Positions 21,461 to 29,198 of a stretch of DNA of 64,000 nt are shown one piece after another. Below the pieces are notes generated by a model. The model was not told where the DNA came from. It searched no databases and was given only the letters and a program-made list of their open reading frames with translations. Positions within the stretch are counted from its first letter, which is position 1; each line of letters opens with the position of its first letter. Source of the stretch: Chitinophaga varians (GTDB lineage Bacteria; Bacteroidota; Bacteroidia; Chitinophagales; Chitinophagaceae). Made by a program: the position numbers and the translations under genes. The stretch is from the NCBI RefSeq assembly GCF_014529945.1, contig NZ_JACVFB010000002.1, forward strand, positions 1,054,001 to 1,118,000, given 5' to 3'.

Positions 21461-22153
21461 TTGGCTATATTGGTACCGCTGACTGGTTACCTGATTGTAG
21501 ATCATTACGGGAAAAACGTAGTACCTATTCCAAAGTATTACATTCCCGAAAGAGTGGACACGATCGTTAAGAATGGCAAAACCACTTACGACACCGTTTT
21601 CCATCAGATCAGGGATTTTAAAATGACCAACCAGCTGGGCCAACAGGTAAGCCTGAAGGATATGGAAGGTAAAGTGATCCTGGTAGATTTCTTTTTTACT
21701 TCCTGCCCTTCTATCTGCCCTACCCTGACGAAGAACCTGAGAAAAATCCAGAGCGCTTACGGTAAAACCGATACCCTGCTCCAGATTCTCTCTTTCTCAG
21801 TAGACCCTGTCAGAGATTCAGTACAAACACTGCGGAAATACGGATATGACTATAAAGTAAATCCGGACAACTGGTGGCTGCTGACTGGTGATAAAAAAGA
21901 AATCTACGACCTCGCCAGACATGAATTCTTCGTTTCTGTAACGGAAGGTGACGGCGGACCGGATGATTTCATTCATACAGAAAAGCTGATACTGATTGAT
22001 AAGAACAGACATATCAGAGGATATTACAACGGGCTCGATTCCAATGCCGTTAAACAATGCGCAACAGACATCGCTACCCTGTATCTTGAAAAAGACAGGC
22101 ACCGCCCGGGATTCTGGAAATTCCTGAAAGGTTTGTTCAATAATTTTAGCTGA
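21461..22153 (+). CDS. SCO1/SenC family copper chaperone
   Basis: A thioredoxin-fold protein of at least 230 residues that delivers copper to the CuA site of CoxB. The copper ligands are the CxxxC motif in FTSCPSICPTL and the His in DDFIHTEKLIL. A membrane anchor occupies the N-terminus. The start is doubtful. The first canonical start is TTG at 21461, which cuts into the anchor. The frame stays open to 21413 and reads SRRAILGVALAIL before it, so a non-standard start near 21431 (ATC) or 21446 would give a complete anchor. Its place right after cox genes fits its role. Confidence 0.88.
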   Translation: MAILVPLTGYLIVDHYGKNVVPIPKYYIPERVDTIVKNGKTTYDTVFHQIRDFKMTNQLGQQVSLKDMEGKVILVDFFFTSCPSICPTLTKNLRKIQSAYGKTDTLLQILSFSVDPVRDSVQTLRKYGYDYKVNPDNWWLLTGDKKEIYDLARHEFFVSVTEGDGGPDDFIHTEKLILIDKNRHIRGYYNGLDSNAVKQCATDIATLYLEKDRHRPGFWKFLKGLFNNFS

Positions 22154-22172
22154 TTAATTATAAAGTATTCGT

Positions 22173-22219
22173 GAAAGGTGGATAAAAGAAAGGGTTTCAC
22201 CTTTCTTTTTCCACCTTTC
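22173..22219 (+). terminator. 20-bp hairpin between SCO and DUF420 genes
   Basis: Left arm 22173-22193 pairs with right arm 22200-22219 in 20 base pairs with one bulged T (22183) and a 6-nt GTTTCA loop. There is no U-tract after it, so it may be an mRNA processing or stability element, or a partial terminator, rather than a full stop. It overlaps a GTG at 22178 that could otherwise be taken as the start of the DUF420 gene. Confidence 0.6.
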
Positions 22220-22237
22220 GCATATCCGGAACATATT

Positions 22238-22810
22238 ATGGAACTAAAGAATAAAAATCTAAACACACCTATTGCCATCGTTTCTGTTGTGATCCCCGCA
22301 CTGGTGGCATTATTGTTTTTCCTGCCGAAGCCTGATTTCCATCCCGGCTTTGATATTAAGATTCTTCCGCTGTTCCATGCGATCCTCAACTCGGCTACTG
22401 CCGTATTGTTGGTGGCCAGCCTCTATTTCATCAAAAACCAGCATGTAAAAGCGCACAAGACCACCAATCTGATTGCAGTGGCACTGTCTGTCATTTTCCT
22501 GCTGTCATACGTTACCTATCACGCCCTGGCGCCGGAAACACGTTTCGGTGATGTGGACCACAACGGCGTGGTAGATGCTGCTGAAAAAGCTACGCTGGGC
22601 GGTATCCGCTATGTCTATTATTTCCTGCTGCTCACGCATATCGTGCTGGCTGGTATTATTGTACCGCTGGTGCTGTTTACCCTGCTGCGCGGCTTTCAGA
22701 ATGATATTCCCCGCCATCGCAAAATTGCCCGCATTACCTGGCCTATCTGGTTCTATGTGGCTGTTACCGGCGTGATTGTGTATATCATGATTTCTCCATA
22801 TTACCATTGA
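22238..22810 (+). CDS. DUF420 family (CtaM-like) oxidase assembly protein
   Basis: A 190-residue protein with four to five transmembrane helices, matching DUF420: IAIVSVVIPALVALLFFLP, the ILPLFHAILNSATAVLLV helix, the SYVTYHALAPETRFG loop and YFLLLTHIVLAGIIVPLVLFTLLRGF. Conserved His residues occur in three helices. In Firmicutes the relative CtaM is needed for maturation of heme A oxidases, and the position after cox and SCO genes supports a similar role. The ATG at 22238 is chosen because the upstream GTG falls inside a stable hairpin. Confidence 0.85.
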   Translation: MELKNKNLNTPIAIVSVVIPALVALLFFLPKPDFHPGFDIKILPLFHAILNSATAVLLVASLYFIKNQHVKAHKTTNLIAVALSVIFLLSYVTYHALAPETRFGDVDHNGVVDAAEKATLGGIRYVYYFLLLTHIVLAGIIVPLVLFTLLRGFQNDIPRHRKIARITWPIWFYVAVTGVIVYIMISPYYH

Positions 22811-22871
22811 TATATTTCGACGATATTTTTCCGTTAGATGACCTAATTTTGTTTGATTAAAATATGCCGAT

Positions 22872-23090
22872 ATGAATAAGCTGTGTTTGTTTCTGCTGAC
22901 CGTAATGCTGACAGTGATGAGTTCTCCACTGATGGCGCAATGCTCACTTTGCACCAAAACAGCACAGCAGTTGGGTGAAGGTCCTGCAAAAGGATTGAAC
23001 AATGGTATTCTGATGTTGGCATTTACACCACTGGCGATTATCGGACTGTTGGCTTTCCGCTGGTGGAAAAGTAATCGGGAAGCGTCCTGA
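22872..23090 (+). CDS. Small membrane protein with CxxC, unknown
   Basis: A 72-residue protein with a signal peptide (cleavage near MAQ), a short CSLC motif just after it, and one transmembrane helix (ILMLAFTPLAIIGLLAF) ending in a basic tail. It follows the DUF420 gene by 61 bp at the end of the oxidase cluster. The CxxC next to an export signal suggests a redox or copper role in oxidase assembly, but this is inference from position only. Confidence 0.6.
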   Translation: MNKLCLFLLTVMLTVMSSPLMAQCSLCTKTAQQLGEGPAKGLNNGILMLAFTPLAIIGLLAFRWWKSNREAS

Positions 23091-23132
23091 TCCCTCATTG
23101 CAGCAATGTTTTAACCCCTTTTGTTTGTCACT

Positions 23133-23609
23133 ATGATTACCTATCGCAAAGCGGATATCCGGGATATTCCACAAACGGTATCGTTGCGTCTCCGGTTTCT
23201 TAACGAAATGTACCCACAGGCAGACACTTCCCGCGACATATTGTTACAGGAAAAAATAACTGCTTACCTGCAGGAGCATCTACCCAAAGGAGATTTTGTC
23301 AACCTGTTTGCAGAAGATAATGGCCAGGTGGTGGCCAGTGCGGGGATCGTTTTCTATAACCAGCCTCCCCTCTATCACAACCTCGACGGCCAGGTGGCCT
23401 ATATCCTCAATGTATATACGCTGCCCGCTTACCGTGGGCAAGGGATAGCCAGAGCCTTAATGGAAAGGCTCATTATAGAGGCAAAGGATCGTAACACGGG
23501 TAAGTTGAGCCTGCATGCCAGCAAAGATGGGCGTCTGCTCTACGAAAAGCTGGGGTTTGTGGCCGGAGATAATGAAATGACGCTACAGTTGCCGCGGGTG
23601 CAACCCTGA
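23133..23609 (+). CDS. GNAT family N-acetyltransferase
   Basis: A 158-residue acetyltransferase. The acetyl-CoA-binding motif A is visible as VYTLPAYRGQGIARALMERLI (about 98-118, with the RGQGIA pyrophosphate loop). Motif B follows with LHASKDGRLLYEKLGFV. The N-terminus (ITYRKADIRDIPQTVSLR) is typical. The substrate is unknown. The ATG at 23133 is preferred to the TTG at 23121. Confidence 0.88.
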   Translation: MITYRKADIRDIPQTVSLRLRFLNEMYPQADTSRDILLQEKITAYLQEHLPKGDFVNLFAEDNGQVVASAGIVFYNQPPLYHNLDGQVAYILNVYTLPAYRGQGIARALMERLIIEAKDRNTGKLSLHASKDGRLLYEKLGFVAGDNEMTLQLPRVQP

Positions 23610-23710
23610 CAGGCTCCCGGAGGAGCGTTCTGCTGAAAGGCAGGAAAATTAGTTGGCATCTCCCGAAAACATACAAAACACTCACACCGGACAAGCACTA
23701 AGTCGTTGGC

Positions 23711-24319
23711 CTAGTCTCTGGCTTCAAATACCGGACAATCTACCCGCAGGTTGGCCTGCTTCAGGGTGATTCCCAGCTCATTGCAGTAGTTGCCCCTCTT
23801 GTTGGTGGCAAAGTGCTGGCAATTAAAACACATAGGCTGGTGAGTAATCACCTCCTGCTGGTTCAGCTGATAAATCAGCTGCATCAGCTGCTCGAGCAGT
23901 ACGCCCTGTTCTTTAACAGGACTGGCTGCTACGGCCTCCTGCATAGGGGTGGCAAAGTGCTCCACCTTTTTGGCGATGGCACGGCCTTCCTTCAACAGGT
24001 GTAGGGAATGGCTTCTGGTGTCCGTTTGGCTCGGCTTTCTTACCAGGTAATTTTTTTGTTCCAGCGATTTCACAGCGTCGCTGATGGTGGCTTTTGTCAT
24101 GTTGAAATACAACGCCAACGAGGTCACCGTACGTTGCTCCTCCGGATAATGGAGCAGGAACGTCAGTACCTGAATCTGTATGGGACTCAACCCATATTGT
24201 GTGGCCTCCTGCCAAAGGAGCACCCTGAAAGCCTCTGATAAGCGCTCAAGAGCAACCACAATTTTGCTTGGTGTGTTTTCTGCCTGCTGCGCGGGGCTGA
24301 ATGTGGAAACTTTCCCCAT
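23711..24319 (-). CDS. MarR-type regulator with C-terminal Cys cluster
   Basis: A 202-residue regulator. The winged helix (about 45-125) carries the recognition helix in YFNMTKATISDAVKSLEQKNYLVRK and a wing in QTDTRSHSLHLLKEG. The C-terminal 40 residues form a separate cluster: CFNCQHF, then YC about 10 residues on, then VDCP near the end, i.e. four Cys and one His in a C-x2-C-x-H...C...C arrangement that could bind zinc or an Fe-S cluster. It is on the same strand as the DUF2024 and protoglobin genes just upstream and may regulate them. Confidence 0.8.
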   Translation of the reverse strand: MGKVSTFSPAQQAENTPSKIVVALERLSEAFRVLLWQEATQYGLSPIQIQVLTFLLHYPEEQRTVTSLALYFNMTKATISDAVKSLEQKNYLVRKPSQTDTRSHSLHLLKEGRAIAKKVEHFATPMQEAVAASPVKEQGVLLEQLMQLIYQLNQQEVITHQPMCFNCQHFATNKRGNYCNELGITLKQANLRVDCPVFEARD

Positions 24320-24383
24320 ATTTACTACTGTCCTTAATTAGCGGGGCAAGGTACAATAATAAAGCCTGCTTGTAAATAGCATA

Positions 24384-24644
24384 TTAGTGACATCCTTGGG
24401 ATTCATGGATATAATATCCCTGGGCAGATATCTGTAATTCCCAGCGGGGAACAGTTTCTGTGGTATAGCTAAACCGGCAGTCTTTGCTGCTCACCGGCAT
24501 ATTTTCCTGCAGACGCCCCTGTAGAAAAGCGCTCCCATAGGCCAATACAGCCGCAAATGCGGTGTCAGGGGGAACAATGATATCAAAGTGGAGAATGCCT
24601 CCGGTTCTCTTTTTTGCACAAGCCTTGTATACGGCCACTTCCAT
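24384..24644 (-). CDS. DUF2024 family protein
   Basis: An 86-residue protein matching DUF2024: it begins VAVYKACAKKRTGGILHFDIIVPPDT, continues AFAAVLAYGSAFL and ends GYYIHESQGC, all typical of the family. The fold is small alpha/beta with no known function. It starts 30 bp after the protoglobin gene on the same strand, so the two are probably co-transcribed. Confidence 0.75.
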   Translation of the reverse strand: MEVAVYKACAKKRTGGILHFDIIVPPDTAFAAVLAYGSAFLQGRLQENMPVSSKDCRFSYTTETVPRWELQISAQGYYIHESQGCH

Positions 24645-24674
24645 AAATATAGTTTTGGGGTGTGAGGGAAAATA

Positions 24675-25253
24675 TCAAAAAGGTGCCAGCTGCCCATCCG
24701 GGTAAATCCATAATAAAGCACTCAGGCTCACGGCTTTAAACCACGCCTGATGCATGGAGGCGGCATCGGCATCACTGTATCCTGCATGGTAAATAAAATT
24801 ACGGCCCGCTTCACTGACCGGAAATACGAAAGTTGTCATGTATCGCAGATATACCGGCGACAGAGGATGCAAATCGTCCAGCGGAACATTTCTTAACTGC
24901 AACTGCCGGGCAATACGCTCTTCAAATTCCCACCACCGGTTACTGTCACGACGATGGCACAAAGCAGTAATCCAGGCATTAAAATGCGGCCGGAGACTGT
25001 TCAGGTAATCCAGATCCGGCGCTCCGCTACGAGTGAAGTAGTGAGCGAGATAATTGTTGCTGACAATATGCTCATACCACTGGTTCAATATTTCCTCCGC
25101 ATGAGGCGCCAGTACCTCTCCTGCCATCGTCAGGTATTGCTCGTCTTCATGCGTAAACAGCATCATGCGCTTGATCTTAATCAATACCTGTGCATCAACA
25201 GAAGTGCTTTGGGGCTCGGGAATCATTGATGACCGCTCAGCTGCGTTAATCAT
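24675..25253 (-). CDS. Protoglobin family heme protein
   Basis: A 192-residue single-domain protoglobin, a globin fold with an extended N-terminal helix that binds heme and O2, CO or NO. Features seen: the YLTMAGEVLAPHAEEIL segment, WYEHIVSNNYLAHYF, the likely proximal-His region in LRPHFNAWITALCH, and the WWEFEERIARQLQLRNVPL and PLSPVYLRYMTTFVFPV helices. There is no output domain, so it would act alone as a sensor, scavenger or enzyme. A TATATTTG promoter box (25307-25300 on this strand) lies upstream, and its -33 region is overlapped by direct repeats. Confidence 0.8.
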   Translation of the reverse strand: MINAAERSSMIPEPQSTSVDAQVLIKIKRMMLFTHEDEQYLTMAGEVLAPHAEEILNQWYEHIVSNNYLAHYFTRSGAPDLDYLNSLRPHFNAWITALCHRRDSNRWWEFEERIARQLQLRNVPLDDLHPLSPVYLRYMTTFVFPVSEAGRNFIYHAGYSDADAASMHQAWFKAVSLSALLWIYPDGQLAPF

Positions 25254-25299
25254 ATCTTACATACGTTTTGAACTGCTGCAATTAGATAATGGTCACACA

Positions 25300-25307
25300 C
25301 AAATATA
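25300..25307 (-). promoter_or_regulatory. -7 promoter box for protoglobin operon
   Basis: Read on the minus strand this is TATATTTG, an exact TAnnTTTG. A TTG at 25331-25329 lies 21 bp upstream as -33 and falls inside the first of two direct repeats. The TSS is predicted near 25294, about 40 nt before the start codon. Confidence 0.5.
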
Positions 25308-25322
25308 GTAAGGAATCCTATT

Positions 25323-25349
25323 CAATTGCAACATAGTGCAATTGCAACA
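25323..25349. promoter_or_regulatory. Direct-repeat operator between protoglobin and ClC genes
   Basis: CAATTGCAACA occurs twice (25323-25333 and 25339-25349) with a 16-bp period, overlapping the -33 region of the protoglobin promoter. The half-site TTGCAACA is the same as in the palindrome at 119-137. It is probably a regulator binding site; which protein binds is unknown. Confidence 0.5.
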
Positions 25350-25370
25350 ATATTTTTTGTTTGCGGTACC

Positions 25371-25391
25371 ATATCTGACTTGCGCAGATAT
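25371..25391. promoter_or_regulatory. Inverted repeat upstream of ClC gene
   Basis: ATATCTG (25371-25377) and CAGATAT (25385-25391) form a perfect 7-bp inverted repeat with a 7-nt spacer, 16 bp upstream of the -33 box of the ClC promoter. It may be a second operator. Confidence 0.4.
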
Positions 25392-25406
25392 ATGGGTTTG
25401 AATTAA

Positions 25407-25438
25407 TTTGAGATTTTCCGGTGAACTGTATAGTTTTG
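25407..25438 (+). promoter_or_regulatory. Promoter of ClC channel gene
   Basis: A textbook Bacteroidetes promoter: TTTG at 25407-25410, a 20-bp spacer, then TAGTTTTG at 25431-25438. The predicted TSS is near 25444, giving a leader of about 28 nt. Confidence 0.6.
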
Positions 25439-25471
25439 ATGGCCAGTTAACCGGCTATCTGAACTACCATT

Positions 25472-26743
25472 ATGAAAAACAGTCTAACAGTCTTATATAA
25501 AAACGGTCTTGGTATCCACTCTGTACTATCCGACGACAAAGAAAATTTTGAAATAGTTGCCGGAGAGGGTTGTTTCCGACGTGTTTTTTACCTCACAATC
25601 CTTGGCGCCGCGGCGGGAATTGTCACGGTAGTCGTCGGAATGGCGCTGTCATGGCTCATCCGGCTGATCACCCATCTCACTTTCTTTGGGGAACTGACGG
25701 CTGAGGCCCGCCTGCTGGCAGAAAGCGAAGCGGGCAGCTGGCTGCTGCTGATTCCGGTAGTGGGTGCCGCCCTGTCGCTACTCCTGCTGTTGCGGAACCG
25801 TAACCCTGTCCTGAAGCTGCCGGCGTTGGCGGTAAATATCGGCACCGGCGCCCCTGTAGGCGTGGAAGGGCCTGTGATGCTGATCGCAGGTGCCGTTGCT
25901 ATACAAGGCCAGCGGAAGCTGCGTATTGACCGGCCCGAAGCAAATCTGCTGCTGGTAGCCGGCGCGGCTGCCGGTGTGGCCTGGTATTTTGGGGCCCCGG
26001 TATCAGCGCTGTTACTAACGCTGGAGCTGTGGCTCTCCAGCTGGACGCTGCTTACCCTGCTACCGGTATTGGCAGCGATCCTCGTAGGAGGCCTCGCTCA
26101 TTACGGCTTCCGCGACATGCAACCGTTTTTTACGATGGCCCCCGGCCCGGAACTGAATGGTCCGGCCCTGCTGACTTACCTGATACTTGGACTGATCATC
26201 GGATTGATGGCCGCCGGTATTGTACGGTCTTCCCGTGGCCTTACGCGGGTGGCAGAGCGGCTTCGGCGGCACAGTCCGTGGTGGCTGTTGCTGGCAGCTG
26301 TCCCGGCAGGGGTGCTGGGATATCTGGCTCCGGAAAGCCTGGGTAACGGGGAAGCCTATGGAAGCGACCTGCTACACGCACATGTTACGTTGCAACTATT
26401 GTTTGTGGCAGGTGTGGTGAAGCTCATCGCATGGCTGTTTTTTACGGCGGGGAATAATACGGGGACTACCATCACTCCCCTATTGATCATGGGAGGAGCC
26501 ATAGGAATGTTATTGGCGGTACTAGCTTTGGGGATATGTCCGGGTGTGGTGATCAGCCCGGTAATGGCCGCTTTAATAGGTATGGGTGCATTGTTTGCAG
26601 GCGTTACAAGGGCGTGGCTGACCGCTATCATATTGATGCTGGAATTAACGCATTGCCTGCCGGCCGTACTGCCGGTAGCCGGGGCGGTCACCATGGCTTT
26701 CCTCATATCATGGCCACTGATAAAAACAAGGCGCATCGCCTGA
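25472..26743 (+). CDS. ClC family chloride channel/transporter
   Basis: A 423-residue ClC protein with many helices. The selectivity segments are recognisable: NIGTGAPVGVEGPVMLIAGA contains the GxEGP motif with the gating Glu, and GNNTGTTITPLLIMGGAIGM is the C-terminal GxFxP-like motif. The first motif, usually GSGIP, is degenerate or absent near LKLPALAVN. There are no CBS domains. It moves Cl- or other anions such as fluoride or nitrate, and the CLC-F versus classical type is not decided by the motifs. It is divergent from the protoglobin gene. Confidence 0.85.
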   Translation: MKNSLTVLYKNGLGIHSVLSDDKENFEIVAGEGCFRRVFYLTILGAAAGIVTVVVGMALSWLIRLITHLTFFGELTAEARLLAESEAGSWLLLIPVVGAALSLLLLLRNRNPVLKLPALAVNIGTGAPVGVEGPVMLIAGAVAIQGQRKLRIDRPEANLLLVAGAAAGVAWYFGAPVSALLLTLELWLSSWTLLTLLPVLAAILVGGLAHYGFRDMQPFFTMAPGPELNGPALLTYLILGLIIGLMAAGIVRSSRGLTRVAERLRRHSPWWLLLAAVPAGVLGYLAPESLGNGEAYGSDLLHAHVTLQLLFVAGVVKLIAWLFFTAGNNTGTTITPLLIMGGAIGMLLAVLALGICPGVVISPVMAALIGMGALFAGVTRAWLTAIILMLELTHCLPAVLPVAGAVTMAFLISWPLIKTRRIA

Positions 26744-26764
26744 TGCGTGCGCCCTGTCAGACAG

Positions 26765-27091
26765 TTACTCGCCTCCGGAAACGGCCTTCAGGCCGGCAAT
26801 GGAACCGATCAACATCACGAGAAAGAATATACGCCACATAGCTGCTGGTTCTTTAAAAAAGATCATACCCGCAATAGCGGTACCTGCTGCACCGATGCCT
26901 GTCCATACTGCGTAGGAAGTGCCAATAGGCAGCCCGTTGTTGATTGCTTTGTTCAGGAAAAAGAAGCTGAGCGTAATACAGATGAAAAAGCTCACAGAAG
27001 GCCACAGCTTTGAAAAATTCTCAGAATACTTCAGTGAAACCGTAAAGCCAACTTCAAATAGTCCGCCAATAAGCAGGAATAACCAAGCCAT
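26765..27091 (-). CDS. SMR family small multidrug/guanidinium exporter
   Basis: A 108-residue protein with four transmembrane helices. The essential membrane-embedded Glu is in GGLFEVGFTVSLKYSE (Glu near residue 13), and the SMR signature is IGTSYAVWTGIGAAGTAIAG. A lone gene with these features could be SugE/Gdx-like (guanidinium) or Qac-like (lipophilic cations). The true start is taken as the ATG giving AWLFLLIGG; a longer frame adds 20 unlikely residues. Confidence 0.85.
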   Translation of the reverse strand: MAWLFLLIGGLFEVGFTVSLKYSENFSKLWPSVSFFICITLSFFFLNKAINNGLPIGTSYAVWTGIGAAGTAIAGMIFFKEPAAMWRIFFLVMLIGSIAGLKAVSGGE

Positions 27092-27249
27092 AATAACCAG
27101 ATTTATACGTGAAAAATAAAATTCGTGTAAGAGGAAGAATTGGGACAACAAAAGCCCCGCAGCCTCAGGATCAGAGGCCGTAGTTGAATACTGCGTAAGC
27201 GATGGATATGCCGAATGAGGTGGTCCGCATGGGACAAAGATAATAAAAT

Positions 27250-28164
27250 TTAACGACCTGCCTTTTCTGATACGTACCGGTACAGGTTAAATGATTGTTG
27301 CGCGATGCTGACCTGTATTTCCGCCTGCAATGTTTTTTTACTGATATCATGCATGCGGCGGTATTGTATAAGCTGATAGGCTTTTTCTGCGAGCAGCAGG
27401 GAATGCCGCTGGTGCTGGTGTTGCACGGCCTGATGATGTTTGGCAATGGCTGCCGTAATTTCGTTTATCCCTTCCTGTTGGGTGGCGATTGATTTGAGAA
27501 CAGGAATTTCCCAGTGTTCCTGCTGTTTGCTATGCGCCAGTAAACGCAGGTTTTTTACGAAGATATCAGCATTGTCGCGGTCTGCCTTGTTAACCACAAA
27601 AATATCCGCGATCTCCATCAGCCCTGCTTTCATGGTCTGGATTTCATCTCCTGCTTCAGGCACCACTACCACAATGGTAGTATCGGCGATGCCGGCAATC
27701 TCTACTTCACTCTGCCCTACACCAACAGTTTCTATAAAGAGATAGTCGAAACCGGCTGCCTTTATCAGGTCGCTGACTTCAATGATTTTCGGGCTGAGGC
27801 CACCCAATGCACCGCGACTGGCCATAGAACGGATATATACGTTGGGATCTCCGAAATGTTGCGCCATCCGGATCCTGTCGCCCAGTAAGGCGCCGAAATT
27901 AAAAGGGGAAGAAGGGTCTACGGCAATGATGGCTACTTTTTTTTCTGATGCCAGCAGATGGCTGATGAGTGCGTTGACCAGGGTACTTTTACCAGCACCG
28001 GGAGGACCGGTAATGCCTACCACTTTCGTCTGACTGTTGTCCGGCAGTTGCTCCAGCAGCGCTTCATAGCCGGGAGCTTCGTTTTCCACCAGAGAAATAC
28101 AACGGGCCAGTGCTTTTATCTCTCCACGCAAAAGTCCATCCATATATTGCTGGTACATGTCCAA
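27250..28164 (-). CDS. meaB: MeaB/ArgK family G3E GTPase
   Basis: A 304-residue GTPase that protects and reactivates the B12-dependent methylmalonyl-CoA mutase. Walker A is GITGPPGAGKSTL (near residue 50). Other motifs are AVDPSSPFNFGALLGDRIRM, the IETVGVGQSEVEIAG switch and the NKADRDNAD guanine site. The C-terminal dimerisation arm is present. The mutase genes are not in this window. It runs toward the SMR gene, with a 158-bp gap. Confidence 0.92.
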   Translation of the reverse strand: MDMYQQYMDGLLRGEIKALARCISLVENEAPGYEALLEQLPDNSQTKVVGITGPPGAGKSTLVNALISHLLASEKKVAIIAVDPSSPFNFGALLGDRIRMAQHFGDPNVYIRSMASRGALGGLSPKIIEVSDLIKAAGFDYLFIETVGVGQSEVEIAGIADTTIVVVVPEAGDEIQTMKAGLMEIADIFVVNKADRDNADIFVKNLRLLAHSKQQEHWEIPVLKSIATQQEGINEITAAIAKHHQAVQHQHQRHSLLLAEKAYQLIQYRRMHDISKKTLQAEIQVSIAQQSFNLYRYVSEKAGR

Positions 28165-28289
28165 AGTCTTTAGTTGATCAGGTATTGCCGGATACCCTGT
28201 TATGTCGGGAATGAATAATAATGTTGTTTATAAAGGTATCCCTTTTATTTAATATATACATCGTATGAGTGCTAATAAGCAGATTCTGC

Positions 28290-28314
28290 GCCCGTTATGC
28301 GGGCCGTTTTTTTT
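28290..28314 (+). terminator. Terminator-like hairpin upstream of LON-domain gene
   Basis: GCCCG (28290-28294) pairs with CGGGC (28300-28304) around a TTATG loop and is followed by eight T at 28307-28314. It lies between two divergent genes, where no known transcript should end. Confidence 0.5.
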
Positions 28315-28342
28315 ACCTTTAGCTTAAACTCTGAGCCGTAAG

Positions 28343-28978
28343 ATGACAAATTTTATTTCCATATTTCCCCTTGGCATTGTGGTGTATCCGGGAGAACAGC
28401 TGAATCTCCACGTATTTGAGCCCCGGTATAAACAACTGGCGCGGGAATGCGTGGCAGAAAACAAACCATTTGGCATCCCCGCGGTCATTGACAGGAAAAT
28501 AATGGAATATGGAACGCTGGTGAAGATTGAAAAAGTGCAGAAATTATATGATAACGGGGAGATGGACCTGATCACCCGTGGTACCAGCGTGTTCAGGACG
28601 CTTGAACATATAGGCGACATTCCTCATAAATTATATGCCGGTGCTATCGTCAATTACCCCGAGAATCATGTCAACAGCAATTCCCGCCTGTTGAATGAGG
28701 TATTGCACGGTATCCGGGAATTGCACGCTATCCTTCAGGTACATAAAAGTTTCCATAAAGATGACGTTCGCCTTACTGCCTATGATCTGGCCCATCATGC
28801 AGGCCTGTCGCTGACCGAGGAATATGAACTGTTACATCTTTTTTATGAGGTACAGCGACTGGAATACCTTAAACGCCACCTCCACAAGGTAATTCCCATG
28901 ATGGCGGAAATGGAGCGGTTGAAAGAGCGGGTAAAGCTCAATGGCCATTTCAGGAATCTGTCGGCCGGTGACCTGTAA
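28343..28978 (+). CDS. LON substrate-binding domain protein
   Basis: A 211-residue protein made of a LON N-terminal (PUA-like) domain: FISIFPLGIVVYPGEQLNLHVFEPRYKQL at residues 3-31 is diagnostic. There is no ATPase or protease domain, so it is a free-standing LON-domain protein like the YbaB/Lon_sub family of Bacteroidetes. It may bind peptides or proteins. The C-terminal third is helical and charged. Confidence 0.85.
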   Translation: MTNFISIFPLGIVVYPGEQLNLHVFEPRYKQLARECVAENKPFGIPAVIDRKIMEYGTLVKIEKVQKLYDNGEMDLITRGTSVFRTLEHIGDIPHKLYAGAIVNYPENHVNSNSRLLNEVLHGIRELHAILQVHKSFHKDDVRLTAYDLAHHAGLSLTEEYELLHLFYEVQRLEYLKRHLHKVIPMMAEMERLKERVKLNGHFRNLSAGDL

Positions 28979-28980
28979 AC

Positions 28981-29036
28981 TTTTTTACCATCAAAAAACG
29001 CCGGAAGATATTGGTAAAAAAATATATTTTTGATGG
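28981..29036 (+). other. Two overlapping, mutually exclusive hairpins
   Basis: TTTTTTACCA (28981-28990) can pair with TGGTAAAAAA (29012-29021), and CCATCAAAAA (28988-28997) can pair with TTTTTGATGG (29027-29036). Both are 10-bp helices sharing bases 28988-28990, so only one can form fully. It lies just after the LON gene. Confidence 0.45.
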
Positions 29037-29198
29037 GAGATGATGGCCTGTCAAGGCTTTCAGCGTTCGGGATGCTCAACTTTAACGCGCTTTTAACAGG
29101 GCTGATTTTGGTTTTTTTTGCTTCCCGCCTTAAAAAGTAGATATTTGCAGACCCATAATTTTCACTGGACAAGGGTTTAAACTCAATTCTGATACGAA

